Origin: Schleiferilactobacillus harbinensis DSM 16991
GTDB lineage: Bacteria; Bacillota; Bacilli; Lactobacillales; Lactobacillaceae
Direction: 5' to 3'
DNA: 64,000 bases
Assembly (NCBI RefSeq): GCF_000425885.1
Contig: NZ_AUEH01000002.1
Span: forward strand, 1 to 64,000
The notes beneath the pieces are model-generated. The model saw only the letters and a program-made list of their open reading frames with translations. It did not search any database and had not been told where the DNA came from. Made by a program: the position numbers and the translations under genes. Shown piece by piece: positions 1 to 7,633 of this stretch (position 1 is the stretch's first letter; every line of letters begins with the position of its first letter).

Positions 1-179
1 CGTTGCTGGACTCGGCCGCGCTTAAGCTCACGGCTTACCGTACTAGGGGAATGATGGATGATGTGTGCAATATCGCGAATGGAATATTCATGGGAGTGCC
101 AAAGCGCATCAATTATTCCGCGCTCGCCCTCTGTGAGTTGAGTGTACGAGCCGAGACTGTTAGACTGATTGTGGGTCAT
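1..179 (-). CDS. IS30-family transposase, N-terminal part (cut by window edge)
   Basis: Reading leftwards from the ATG at 179, about 59 codons stay open to the window edge. The product starts MTHNQSNSLGSYTQLTEGER and continues with a helix-turn-helix ending in SPSTVSRELKRG. The TQLTEGER and STVSRELKRG motifs are the N-terminal DNA-binding signature of IS30-family transposases. An AAAGGTGA ribosome site lies just upstream of the ATG. The catalytic DDE part would lie outside the window, so I cannot say whether the gene is intact. The enzyme would bind the ends of its own element and move it. The family call rests on motif recognition only. Confidence 0.8.
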   Translation of the reverse strand, partial: MTHNQSNSLGSYTQLTEGERGIIDALWHSHEYSIRDIAHIIHHSPSTVSRELKRGRVQQ

Positions 180-298
180 GAAGGTCACCTTTCTTGGTAG
201 TTTAGTCGCTTCAAGGATAGGTCTTCATGGCCTATTTTGTTAAATCAACCCGGTCGATTGGTCTAACTCAATCGGTGTTGCACTTCAATTTTAAATCC
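1..298 (-). mobile_element. IS30-like insertion sequence, one end only
   Basis: The transposase start and its upstream leader occupy this stretch. The outer end probably lies in the A/T-rich GTTGCACTTCAATTTTAAAT segment near 274-293, which resembles terminal inverted repeats of lactobacillar IS30 elements as I remember them. The other end and any target duplication are outside the window, so the boundary is uncertain by about 20 bases. Confidence 0.5.
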
Positions 299-332
299 GG
301 CATTTAGAAAAACATACAAGGAGGGGACTATT

Positions 333-611
333 GTGCACTTTATCGAAGAACCCGGCCGCTTTTTCACCAACGACCTGCAAGGCGACCTCATGGCCGAGCT
401 CACCTACCAGCCCAGTGAAGACGGCAAAGTCTGGGTAATCGACCACACCTTCGTCCGCGGCGACCAGCGCGGCAAAGGGATCGCCAAAGAACTGCTGGAT
501 ACCGCGGTGCAAGCGGCTCGGGACCGCAGTATCAAGGTCAAACCGCTTTGCACTTACGCCCGCACTCAATTCATGAAACATCCGGAAGCTTACGCTGATG
601 TAAAAGCTTAG
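333..611 (+). CDS. small GNAT-type N-acetyltransferase (COG2388-like)
   Basis: This 92-residue protein matches the short single-domain GNAT proteins of the COG2388 type. The acetyl-CoA-binding segment is visible as RGDQRGKGIAKELLDTAVQAA at about residues 47-67, the R/Q-x-x-G-x-G/A loop of the fold. The end carries the CTYARTQFMKHPEAY pattern typical of the subfamily. The start is the GTG at 333, about 7 bases after a strong AAGGAGGGG site. The substrate is unknown; relatives are thought to acetylate small amines or proteins. The gene stands alone next to the IS30 end and is closed by a shared terminator with yebC. Confidence 0.8.
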   Translation: MHFIEEPGRFFTNDLQGDLMAELTYQPSEDGKVWVIDHTFVRGDQRGKGIAKELLDTAVQAARDRSIKVKPLCTYARTQFMKHPEAYADVKA

Positions 612-625
612 CCCCGGGTAAGACG

Positions 626-666
626 AAAGGCACCGCCCGGGCCACATGGTCCAAGGCGGTGCCTTT
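626..666. terminator. bidirectional terminator between the acetyltransferase and yebC
   Basis: Inverted repeat AAAGGCACCGCC / GGCGGTGCCTTT around a short loop, lying between two convergent genes, with A and T tracts on the two sides. Confidence 0.8.
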
Positions 667-687
667 GCTCATACCCGTAATTGCCTC

Positions 688-1422
688 TTAATCGTTATCA
701 GGCAGTTCAGCGGCATAATAGACTTCGGAAACATCATCATTGTCTTCCAAAGCATCAATCATATCTTGGAATTTCTCCAGCTTATCGTCCGGGATCGGCG
801 TCATGTTCTGGGGAATCATGGTCAATTCAGCATCAGCCAATTTGTAGCCTTGCTTCTCCAGCGCGTCGCGAACCGCCGTGAAGTCCTTCGGGTTGGTATA
901 AATCTCATACGCATCATCAGACGTTTGCAGGTCATCACCGCCAGCGTCCATGACATCTTCCAACACTTGGTCCTCATCGGCATCGGTCGTGGACCGGTCA
1001 ATTACGATGTAGCCCTTGCGATCAAACAGATAGGAAACAGAACCAGACGCACCCAGAGCGCCGCCATGCCGGGTAAAGGCGACCCGGACATCGGAAGCAG
1101 TCCGGTTCTTGTTGTCGGTCAAAGCCTCGACCAAAACCGGCACACCGCCCGGTGCATACCCTTCGTAAGTCACTTCATCATAGTGCGTCTCATCGTTGCC
1201 GGCCGCTTTATCCAAGGCCCGCTTGATATTATCCTTGGGCATATTGGCTGCCCGGGCTTTATCCATGACTAAGCGTAGAGAGGGGTTGCCGCTGGGGTCA
1301 GGACCTCCGCTCTTTGCAGCCATAAATAACTCACGGGAGAGTTTTTGGAAGATTTTGCCGCGTTTGGCATCTTGGGCGTTTTTCCGTCCTTGAATGTTAT
1401 GCCATTTGGAATGTCCTGACAT
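688..1422 (-). CDS. yebC: YebC/PmpR-family protein
   Basis: A full-length 244-residue member of the YebC/PmpR family (usual length about 240). The start [20 protein letters not shown] is the family signature, and the body holds the three-domain pattern with [21 protein letters not shown] and [19 protein letters not shown]. Members were annotated as transcription regulators; recent work links some of them to relief of ribosome stalling at difficult peptides. The ATG at 1422 follows a GAAGGA site. The gene is monocistronic, runs divergently from the glycosylase gene and ends at the terminator at 626-666. Confidence 0.95.
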   Translation of the reverse strand: MSGHSKWHNIQGRKNAQDAKRGKIFQKLSRELFMAAKSGGPDPSGNPSLRLVMDKARAANMPKDNIKRALDKAAGNDETHYDEVTYEGYAPGGVPVLVEALTDNKNRTASDVRVAFTRHGGALGASGSVSYLFDRKGYIVIDRSTTDADEDQVLEDVMDAGGDDLQTSDDAYEIYTNPKDFTAVRDALEKQGYKLADAELTMIPQNMTPIPDDKLEKFQDMIDALEDNDDVSEVYYAAELPDND

Positions 1423-1552
1423 TCTATATTTCCTTCTTTCGTGTAATTGGTAAAAAAGTCACGCAAACACAATAGATAATACCAAAAAGCAGGCGGCAAT
1501 TCAATATTTCGTCTGAAAGCGTACAATATTATACGAAGGAAGTGACCCTCCG

Positions 1553-2197
1553 GTGCAGTTAACACAGCTTTATAACCTGCTCTATGATACTTATGGCGAC
1601 CAGGGTTGGTGGCCCGGCCGCAGCGATTGGGAAATCCTGTTTGGCAGCGTATTGATTCAAAATACCAATTGGCGCAATGTTGACCAGGCCATTGCAGCGC
1701 TGACCCAAGCCACTGGCATGATCCCGCACCAAATGCGGACGCTGTCCACGGACCAGCTGCAGGATTTGATCCGCCCGGCTGGATTTTTCACCCGCAAGGC
1801 GCAAACGATTCAGAACTTGCTGACCTGGCTGGCAGCAGCCAACGATGATTTAGCCCGGCTGCGGCGCATCCCTCCCCAGCAGCTGCGGACCAGTCTGGTG
1901 GCGCTCAGCGGGATCGGCAATGAAACGGCCGACGACATCCTCTTATATGTGCTGAGTGTCCCTACCGTCATCATCGATAAATACACCCGGCGCTTTTTTA
2001 ACCGCTTCGAGATCACGCTGCCGGCCAGTTACTTAGCTGCCCAAAAGGCCGTGGCCGATCAATTGCCGAATTTCACCCTGCGCGGCCTGCAAAACTTCCA
2101 CGCCCTGATCGTGGCTGTGGAAAAGGAAAAATATACAAAATCCCAATGGCAAGATTTACCAATGAGTCAGTACCGTTTAGAATGGAACCAATCCTAA
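1553..2197 (+). CDS. HhH-GPD DNA glycosylase, MagIII/COG2231-like
   Basis: The 214-residue protein has the helix-hairpin-helix and Gly/Pro...Asp arrangement of the endonuclease III superfamily: LSGIGNETADDILLY at about 124-138, then PTVIIDKYTRRFFNR, whose Asp is the expected catalytic aspartate. At the place where endonuclease III carries its lyase lysine (GxGxKTA) this protein has Glu, and the C-terminal four-cysteine iron-sulphur loop is absent. That fits the monofunctional 3-methyladenine glycosylase III group, which excises alkylated bases without cutting the strand. The start is GTG at 1553 after GAAGGAAG. dsdA follows after 17 bases, probably on the same transcript. Confidence 0.8.
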   Translation: MQLTQLYNLLYDTYGDQGWWPGRSDWEILFGSVLIQNTNWRNVDQAIAALTQATGMIPHQMRTLSTDQLQDLIRPAGFFTRKAQTIQNLLTWLAAANDDLARLRRIPPQQLRTSLVALSGIGNETADDILLYVLSVPTVIIDKYTRRFFNRFEITLPASYLAAQKAVADQLPNFTLRGLQNFHALIVAVEKEKYTKSQWQDLPMSQYRLEWNQS

Positions 2198-2214
2198 AAA
2201 GCGAGGTCACAAGT

Positions 2215-3525
2215 TTGGACAAACAAGAATTGCTGGCGCAGTTTCCTGCGCTGGCCCCGTATGCCGCTGAGACACCCACGTTTTGGGCCAATCCCCACTA
2301 TGGTGCGCCGCGTGATGACGCCGCCAGTCTGCGCGAAGCCGACGTCTTTGACGCCGGTACCCGCTGGCGCCGGTTCGCGCCGTATTTGGCGGAAGTCTTC
2401 CCCGAAACCGCGGCGGCCGGCGGGATCATTGAATCCCCCATTTACCGCCTGCCGCATTTAGAAAACCAGATCAGCCAGGATACTGGGACTGCCTTTCCCG
2501 GCAAGCTTTATATGAAAGCCGACAGTGAACTGCCAGTGTCTGGCTCCATCAAATCCCGAGGCGGCATTTATGAAGTACTGAAATTCGCGGAAACCATCGC
2601 GATGCGCGAAGGCGATTTAGCCTACACCGATGATTACCGGATTTTGAACAGTCCCCGCTACAAGCAGATGTTTTCCAAGTACGGGATCGCTGTTGGTTCC
2701 ACCGGCAATCTGGGCCTGAGCATTGGCCTGATGGCCTCGACCCTAGGCTTTCAAACTACCGTCCACATGTCCGCCGATGCCCGCCAGTGGAAGAAGGATA
2801 AACTCCGCGCCAATGGCGTCACCGTGGTGGAATATGACGCAGACTTCACGACTGCGATCACCGCGGGACGGAAAAAAGCCGAAAGCGAGCCAAATACGTA
2901 CTTCATTGACGACGAAGGCTCCACCGATCTGTTCCTGGGATATGCCGTAGCAGCAATTCGGCTGGGCAAACAATTAAAGGATGCCGGCATCAAGCTGGAT
3001 GCCGACCACCCCGTCTTTGTTTATCTGCCGGCCGGCGTCGGCGGTTCCCCTGGCGGCGTCACCTTTGGTTTGAAGACCGTCCTAGGGGCCAATATCCATG
3101 GCATCTTCGCGGAACCGACCCACATGCCGTCGGTCACGATCGGGATGATCAGCGGACTGCAGGAAAAAATCGACGTCTACGATTTAGGCATCGACGGAAA
3201 AACAGCCGCCGACGGTTTAGCTGTACCCCGCCCATCCCGCTTAGCCGGCCGGGTCATGGACACCCTGCTCTTAGGCAGCTGCACCTTCCCAGATGACGAT
3301 ATGATGCGCTGGACCGCTCGTTTGGCCGAGCAGGAACACCATAATGTCGAACCATCCGGAGCGGGCGGCTTGGCCATTTTGGAACGTTCCTTCCCTGCTC
3401 TGGCCAAACTCGGCTACCCGGTGGAAAATGCCACCCATATCATTTGGGCCACCGGCGGCAGCATGGTCCCCGCTGCGGAGATGGCCGACTACATTAAGAC
3501 CGGCGATCGGCTGCTGGCGGAGTGA
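2215..3525 (+). CDS. dsdA: D-serine dehydratase (D-serine ammonia-lyase)
   Basis: Pyridoxal-phosphate enzyme converting D-serine to pyruvate and ammonia. With the TTG start at 2215, placed behind GCGAGGTC, the protein is 436 residues, close to the usual length of about 440. The reading frame is open further upstream to an ATG at 2146, but that lies inside the glycosylase gene and has no good ribosome site. The PLP lysine sits in SGSIKSRGG (about Lys113), the phosphate-binding loop is GSTGNLGLSIG, and the C-terminal glycine cluster THIIWATGGSMVP is present. The enzyme would detoxify or use D-serine. The last 32 bases overlap the convergent methyltransferase gene. Confidence 0.93.
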   Translation: MDKQELLAQFPALAPYAAETPTFWANPHYGAPRDDAASLREADVFDAGTRWRRFAPYLAEVFPETAAAGGIIESPIYRLPHLENQISQDTGTAFPGKLYMKADSELPVSGSIKSRGGIYEVLKFAETIAMREGDLAYTDDYRILNSPRYKQMFSKYGIAVGSTGNLGLSIGLMASTLGFQTTVHMSADARQWKKDKLRANGVTVVEYDADFTTAITAGRKKAESEPNTYFIDDEGSTDLFLGYAVAAIRLGKQLKDAGIKLDADHPVFVYLPAGVGGSPGGVTFGLKTVLGANIHGIFAEPTHMPSVTIGMISGLQEKIDVYDLGIDGKTAADGLAVPRPSRLAGRVMDTLLLGSCTFPDDDMMRWTARLAEQEHHNVEPSGAGGLAILERSFPALAKLGYPVENATHIIWATGGSMVPAAEMADYIKTGDRLLAE

Positions 3526-4213
3526 AGGCAGTCACCCCCACTGTCAGCGTCTTTTGTGTAACCTGCGTGGCGGTCGCCCCGAAGAGCCGATCAATCAGCG
3601 CTTGAAACGCCTGCTGGTGCGCGGCGCTCAGTAGTGGCGGCAGTTCTTCGGTGAGATAGTCACGGTCGATTTCTTCCGTATACTGATAGTTGAATGATGT
3701 TTGCCGTTGGGCCCAGCCGGCCTGGCGGCTTTTTTGCTGCCACTGTGCCAGCGGCTGTTCGGTTTCACTCACGTAATGGGCCTTAAGTTCAGGGAACGCG
3801 CGGATAAACTGGTCAAATATCAAGTCGGTTCGGCCACTCACCCGACTGAGGACAAAGGTGCCCGCAGGCGCCAGCAGCCGGGCCAGCCGGGGCATGTCGG
3901 CAGGCGTTAAAAATGGTGCCATATGGGCAAAAATCACTTCATACTGCTGGTCCCGCTGGGCAAATTCAGTCCAGGGCGCCCGGATCACGGTCTGGGCGTG
4001 CTGACCGGCCACCTGGAGCGCCTGCTGGGCGTACTGGAGCATCTGGGCACTGATATCCATCAGGGTCAAAGTCTGGGCGTGCCGGGCCAGCATGGGCGAG
4101 AAACGGCCGCTGCCGCTGCCTAGATCCAGCACCCGACCAGCAGGCAGAATCTTCTCCGTCAGCAGCCAGTGGGCCATATCCGGTACCAAGGGCAGCCGGT
4201 CCGCTTGCTGCAT
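3494..4213 (-). CDS. class I SAM-dependent methyltransferase
   Basis: The SAM-binding motif I is VLDLGSGSGRF at residues 28-38, followed by the acidic motif LTLMDIS and motif VIFAHMAPFL, the normal Rossmann methyltransferase order; 239 residues from the ATG at 4213. The substrate cannot be told. The frame stays open upstream through a conserved-looking AAAWDDFAAEYYAMQQ segment up to a stop near 4309, with no ATG, GTG or TTG in it. An ATC at 4276, 8 bases after AGAAGG, could be the real start, giving 260 residues. The ATG at 4213 also has a weaker GGAG 9 bases ahead. The 3' end overlaps dsdA by 32 bases in the convergent direction. Confidence 0.8.
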   Translation of the reverse strand: MQQADRLPLVPDMAHWLLTEKILPAGRVLDLGSGSGRFSPMLARHAQTLTLMDISAQMLQYAQQALQVAGQHAQTVIRAPWTEFAQRDQQYEVIFAHMAPFLTPADMPRLARLLAPAGTFVLSRVSGRTDLIFDQFIRAFPELKAHYVSETEQPLAQWQQKSRQAGWAQRQTSFNYQYTEEIDRDYLTEELPPLLSAAHQQAFQALIDRLFGATATQVTQKTLTVGVTAFTPPAADRRS

Positions 4214-4320
4214 GGCATAATACTCCGCCGCGAAGTCATCCCACGCGGCAGCTGTTTCACTGTCTTCAGAGTTGATGGTCTCAACCTTCTTTCCGCTTTT
4301 CTCTTCTCAGTATACTAAAT

Positions 4321-4352
4321 GAGCACAGCATTCCCGCAGGAATACTGTGCTC
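4321..4352 (-). terminator. probable glmS terminator
   Basis: Near-perfect hairpin GAGCACAG-C-ATTCC / GGAAT-A-CTGTGCTC directly after the glmS stop. The following T run is weak (ATTTAGTAT), so it may end transcription only partly and could let glmS read into the methyltransferase gene. Confidence 0.6.
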
Positions 4353-4372
4353 ATCGGCAATGCCTTAATTAA

Positions 4373-6187
4373 TTATTCAACTGTCACACTCTTGGCCAAG
4401 TTCCGCGGCTTATCCACGTCCAGGCCCTTGCCTAACGCGGCATAATACGCGATCAGCTGGGCGGGTACGATCCCAACCAAAGCACTCAGCAGCGGGGCCA
4501 CATCCGGCAGGACAATATTGTCTGTCGGCTGGGCGAGATGCTCACTGACGATGGTCATTGTATGGGCGCCCCGGGCTTCGGTTTCTTGCAGATTACTGCG
4601 GGTGTGCGCAGCGGTGGCGTCATCAGTAATGAATGCCAAGACCGGAGTATCTTCTTCGATCAGGGCAATGGTACCGTGCTTCAGCTCGCCGGCGGCAAAG
4701 CCTTCCGTGTGGACGTAGGAGACCTCTTTGAGCTTCAGCGCGGCCTCCAAACTCAGCGGATAGTCCTCACCCCGACCAATGTAAAACGCATGGGCTTGAT
4801 TCGGGAAATACTGACCAACCAGATTATTGATCTGGTCTTTTTCGTCCACCAGTGTTTGCATTCCAGCGGCAGCTAGACTTAACTCATGACGCAGGTTCAA
4901 CGCTTTGGCGGCCGTCAGGTTGCGATGCAGCCCCAAGGCCTTGGCCAAGACCGCCTGCACCGCGATTTGAGCCGTATACGCCTTGGTAGACGCCACGGCG
5001 ATTTCCGGACCGGCATGCAGCAGCATCGTGTAATCGGCTTCCCGGGACAGCGTCGACCCAGCAGTATTCGTCATGGTCAAAACTGGATAGCCCTGTTTCT
5101 TCACGTTGACCAGTACTTCCCGACTGTCTGCAGTTTCACCGCTTTGGGACAGCAGCAGGAAGAACGGATGGGCGGACAGCAGCGGCATGTGGTAGCCGAA
5201 CTCGCTGGCCAAATGCACCTCAGTGGGCAGGCCGGCTACTTGTTCGAATAAGTAGCTGCCCACTAAGCCCGCATGGTAGCTGGTACCGGCGGCGACGATG
5301 TACAGCCGATCCGCTTGGTCGAGTGCTGTCAGCAAGTCCGCCGATACGGTCACACTGCCGTCGGCCGGTAAGTAAGCATCAACGATGCGGCGCATCACAG
5401 CCGGCTGTTCGTCAATCTCCTTAAGCATGTAATACGGGTAAGTTCCTTTAGAGATTTCACTGGCGTCAATGTTGGCCGTGAACGTATCGCGGTGGACAAA
5501 GTCGCCCGCCAAATCGGTGATGGTCAATTCATCCTGATGCATAATCACGACGTCACCATCCTGCAGTGCCTTGAATTGTTTCGTCTGATCGATCATCGCC
5601 ATGGCATCGGAGCCGACGTAGTAAGCACCCTCGCCGATGCCGACCAATAACGGTGATTTGTTTTTTGCCGCATACAGCGTGTTGGGATCTTCAGCATCCG
5701 CCAAGACAAATGCATAGGAGCCCTGCAGCAAATTCAAAGTCTTGTAAAAGGCAGCAGCCGGTGTTAATCCCTCGTCAGCCACGAACTTAGCCACCAATTG
5801 GACCACGACTTCGGTGTCGGTCTGTGATTTGAACGGTACCCCCGTCAAGTACTGGTCTTTTAACGCCGCGGCGTTAGTGATCACCCCGTTGTGAACCAAG
5901 TAAAAGCGCTCGTCTGCTGAGTATTGAGGGTGGGCATTGGCATCTGTCGGTGCACCGTTAGTCGCCCAGCGGGTGTGGCCGATACCCATCGTGCCTTCTA
6001 CCGCCGGGGTCAGCTGGGCCTTTAAGGCGGCAATTTTACCTACTGTCTTCACCACATGCTGACCGTTGCGGGCGCTGTTGACAAAAATACCCGCTGAATC
6101 ATAACCGCGATACTCCAATTTTTGTAATCCATTAATTAAAATCTTTTGAACCGGTTTAGCACTGATCACACCGACGATTCCGCACAT
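4373..6187 (-). CDS. glmS: glutamine--fructose-6-phosphate aminotransferase
   Basis: Makes glucosamine-6-phosphate from fructose-6-phosphate and glutamine, the entry step to UDP-GlcNAc for peptidoglycan and teichoic acids. The 604 residues cover the N-terminal glutaminase (MCGIVGVIS with nucleophile Cys2, then GIGHTRWATNG and HNGVITN) and two SIS isomerase domains (AAGTSYHAG, LLSQSGETADS, KAYTAQ). The C-terminus DKPRNLAKSVTVE is the family end. The ATG at 6187 follows GGAGGTTT. A promoter (6280-6308) and NagR-type palindromes (6221-6248) lie upstream. No glmS ribozyme is present, so control is probably by a GntR-type repressor. The gene diverges from the M20 hydrolase. Confidence 0.97.
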   Translation of the reverse strand: MCGIVGVISAKPVQKILINGLQKLEYRGYDSAGIFVNSARNGQHVVKTVGKIAALKAQLTPAVEGTMGIGHTRWATNGAPTDANAHPQYSADERFYLVHNGVITNAAALKDQYLTGVPFKSQTDTEVVVQLVAKFVADEGLTPAAAFYKTLNLLQGSYAFVLADAEDPNTLYAAKNKSPLLVGIGEGAYYVGSDAMAMIDQTKQFKALQDGDVVIMHQDELTITDLAGDFVHRDTFTANIDASEISKGTYPYYMLKEIDEQPAVMRRIVDAYLPADGSVTVSADLLTALDQADRLYIVAAGTSYHAGLVGSYLFEQVAGLPTEVHLASEFGYHMPLLSAHPFFLLLSQSGETADSREVLVNVKKQGYPVLTMTNTAGSTLSREADYTMLLHAGPEIAVASTKAYTAQIAVQAVLAKALGLHRNLTAAKALNLRHELSLAAAGMQTLVDEKDQINNLVGQYFPNQAHAFYIGRGEDYPLSLEAALKLKEVSYVHTEGFAAGELKHGTIALIEEDTPVLAFITDDATAAHTRSNLQETEARGAHTMTIVSEHLAQPTDNIVLPDVAPLLSALVGIVPAQLIAYYAALGKGLDVDKPRNLAKSVTVE

Positions 6188-6220
6188 AATAAAACCTCCG
6201 CGACAATATAATTGGTGGGC

Positions 6221-6248
6221 TTGGTCTACCTATTTGGTATAGACAGGT
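6221..6248. promoter_or_regulatory. NagR/YvoA-type operator in the glmS leader
   Basis: The segment holds GGTCTACC followed by TTTGGTATAGACAGG. The GGTATAGAC core matches the dre-type site of GntR/HutC repressors such as NagR (YvoA), which respond to amino-sugar phosphates. It lies about 20-45 bases downstream of the predicted glmS start point, a roadblock position. Assignment is by resemblance. Confidence 0.55.
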
Positions 6249-6279
6249 ATCTGGAACCAATCCCGTGTGTCTGCCAAGT

Positions 6280-6308
6280 ATGTTATACGGATTTATCCAT
6301 TTAGTCAA
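6280..6308 (-). promoter_or_regulatory. predicted glmS promoter
   Basis: On the minus strand, TTGACT (6308-6303), a 17-base spacer and TAACAT (6285-6280) form a sigma-A type promoter reading towards glmS. Confidence 0.55.
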
Positions 6309-6342
6309 CAAAAAAATGCATTGGTATTCTCGGATGTCAGGT

Positions 6343-6366
6343 TTTGGTATATATGTCTATACCATT
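6343..6366. promoter_or_regulatory. second NagR/YvoA-like palindrome, upstream of the M20 hydrolase
   Basis: TTTGGTATAT and ATGTCTATACCATT are facing arms; read on the minus strand the right arm gives ATGGTATAGACAT, the same GGTATAGAC core as in the glmS leader. It sits about 45 bases before the M20 hydrolase start, suggesting shared control of both divergent genes. Confidence 0.5.
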
Positions 6367-6410
6367 GTGTTCAGCCCGCCAGTATGCGAAAATACCGGCG
6401 AGGTGATTTT

Positions 6411-7577
6411 ATGTCAGATGGAACTGCCATTGCCTTTCTTCAGGATCTGATCCGGATCCCCTCCGTCGGCGAACAGGAAGAAACTGTCGCCGAGCGGATT
6501 TGGGAATTCATTGAGGCTTCTGGGAAAGCACACTATTTTCATAAGCAGAGCATTCCTTACGCCGATGGGCGTGAGGAACTGGTGTTAGATGTCGGAAAGA
6601 ATGCGGACGCTCCATTATTAGGCGTTTCCGGACATATGGATGTGGTCAAGGCGGGTAATGAAAAAGACTGGACCTACCCGCCCTTTGCGGCCACCATCAA
6701 GGATGGGCTGTTATACGGCCGCGGTGCCAGCGATATGAAATCAGGGTTAGCGGCACTGGTTGTGGCCTTGACGAATGTCGCCGGGACTAATTTACCCAAC
6801 CGGATTCGGTTCATGGGCACGACCAGTGAGGAAGTCGACAACGGCGGCGCAGCAAAATTAGCCAAGCTGGGCTTCACCAAAGATCTTGATGCGCTGCTGG
6901 TTGCGGAACCGACCGGGTTCAAAACGATTTGGCACGGCGAAAAGGGAATCTTGGATTTCACCGCCCAAGTCAAAGGCAAGGCGGCTCACAGCTCCCAACC
7001 GGAATTGGGTAAAAACGCCATCAATGATCTGCTGACACTGGCTGCACTCACAGCAGCCCAGGCGAAAGTCTTAACGGATAAAACAGACCCGCTGCTGGGC
7101 CACGCAACGTACAACCCCACCTTGATCGGCGGTGGCGTGCAGGTGAACATCATCCCTGAGTCTGGTTATTTCCGGGGAAATATTCGCTCCACCCCGACGG
7201 CCAATAATGACCAGTTCAGTCAGGCCCTGCAGACTGCAGTTCAAGAATCTAAGAAACAGGGCGTTGACGGATCGATTCACGTTGATTCGGCTTTGCCTGC
7301 GCTGGCCAGCGCGCCGGACAATCCGCTGATCAAACAACTCCAAGCCATTCTCCGCGCTAATGGGTATGATACTGCCGACGTCATCGGCGGACCCGCGATT
7401 TCCGATGCATCCGTGATGATTCCAAACGGGTTCCCCTTCGCGGTTTTCGGACCTGGGAATGACACCAACCACCAAGTCGATGAACATATCAAAGTGGCCG
7501 ACTACTTAGCAGCCATTCACCTATACACCGATCTCTTCACTCATTTCGGTGCTGGGCTGATGGAACAACAAAATTAA
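6411..7577 (+). CDS. M20-family metallohydrolase (ArgE/DapE/ACY1-like)
   Basis: A 388-residue dizinc deacylase/peptidase of the ArgE-DapE group. Metal and catalytic motifs are visible: VSGHMDVVKAG, YGRGASDMKSG, GTTSEEVDNGG, and a final GPGNDTNHQVDEH carrying the last metal ligand; the dimerisation domain lies between. The start is the ATG at 6411 behind GAGGTGATT; the frame is open earlier but without a ribosome site. Family members remove acyl groups from amino acids (N-acetylornithine, N-succinyl-diaminopimelate). The divergent position next to glmS with a matching GGTATAGAC palindrome hints at a role tied to amino-sugar or cell-wall recycling, but the substrate is open. Confidence 0.85.
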   Translation: MSDGTAIAFLQDLIRIPSVGEQEETVAERIWEFIEASGKAHYFHKQSIPYADGREELVLDVGKNADAPLLGVSGHMDVVKAGNEKDWTYPPFAATIKDGLLYGRGASDMKSGLAALVVALTNVAGTNLPNRIRFMGTTSEEVDNGGAAKLAKLGFTKDLDALLVAEPTGFKTIWHGEKGILDFTAQVKGKAAHSSQPELGKNAINDLLTLAALTAAQAKVLTDKTDPLLGHATYNPTLIGGGVQVNIIPESGYFRGNIRSTPTANNDQFSQALQTAVQESKKQGVDGSIHVDSALPALASAPDNPLIKQLQAILRANGYDTADVIGGPAISDASVMIPNGFPFAVFGPGNDTNHQVDEHIKVADYLAAIHLYTDLFTHFGAGLMEQQN

Positions 7578-7593
7578 TATTACGTAGACAAAC

Positions 7594-7620
7594 AAAAAAA
7601 CCGCCAATGGCGGTTTTTTC
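7594..7620. terminator. bidirectional terminator between the M20 hydrolase and glmM
   Basis: AAAAAACCGCC / GGCGGTTTTTT hairpin with a three-base loop between convergent genes. Confidence 0.85.
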
Positions 7621-7633
7621 AGTCTGAATTCAA

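Noticed and set aside
2146-2214. Longer N-terminus for D-serine dehydratase from ATG 2146
   Set aside because: It would lie within the glycosylase gene; TTG 2215 has a ribosome site and gives the usual family length.
6188-6260. glmS ribozyme or GlcN6P riboswitch before glmS
   Set aside because: The leader is only about 80 bases and lacks the ribozyme core; repressor sites are there instead.
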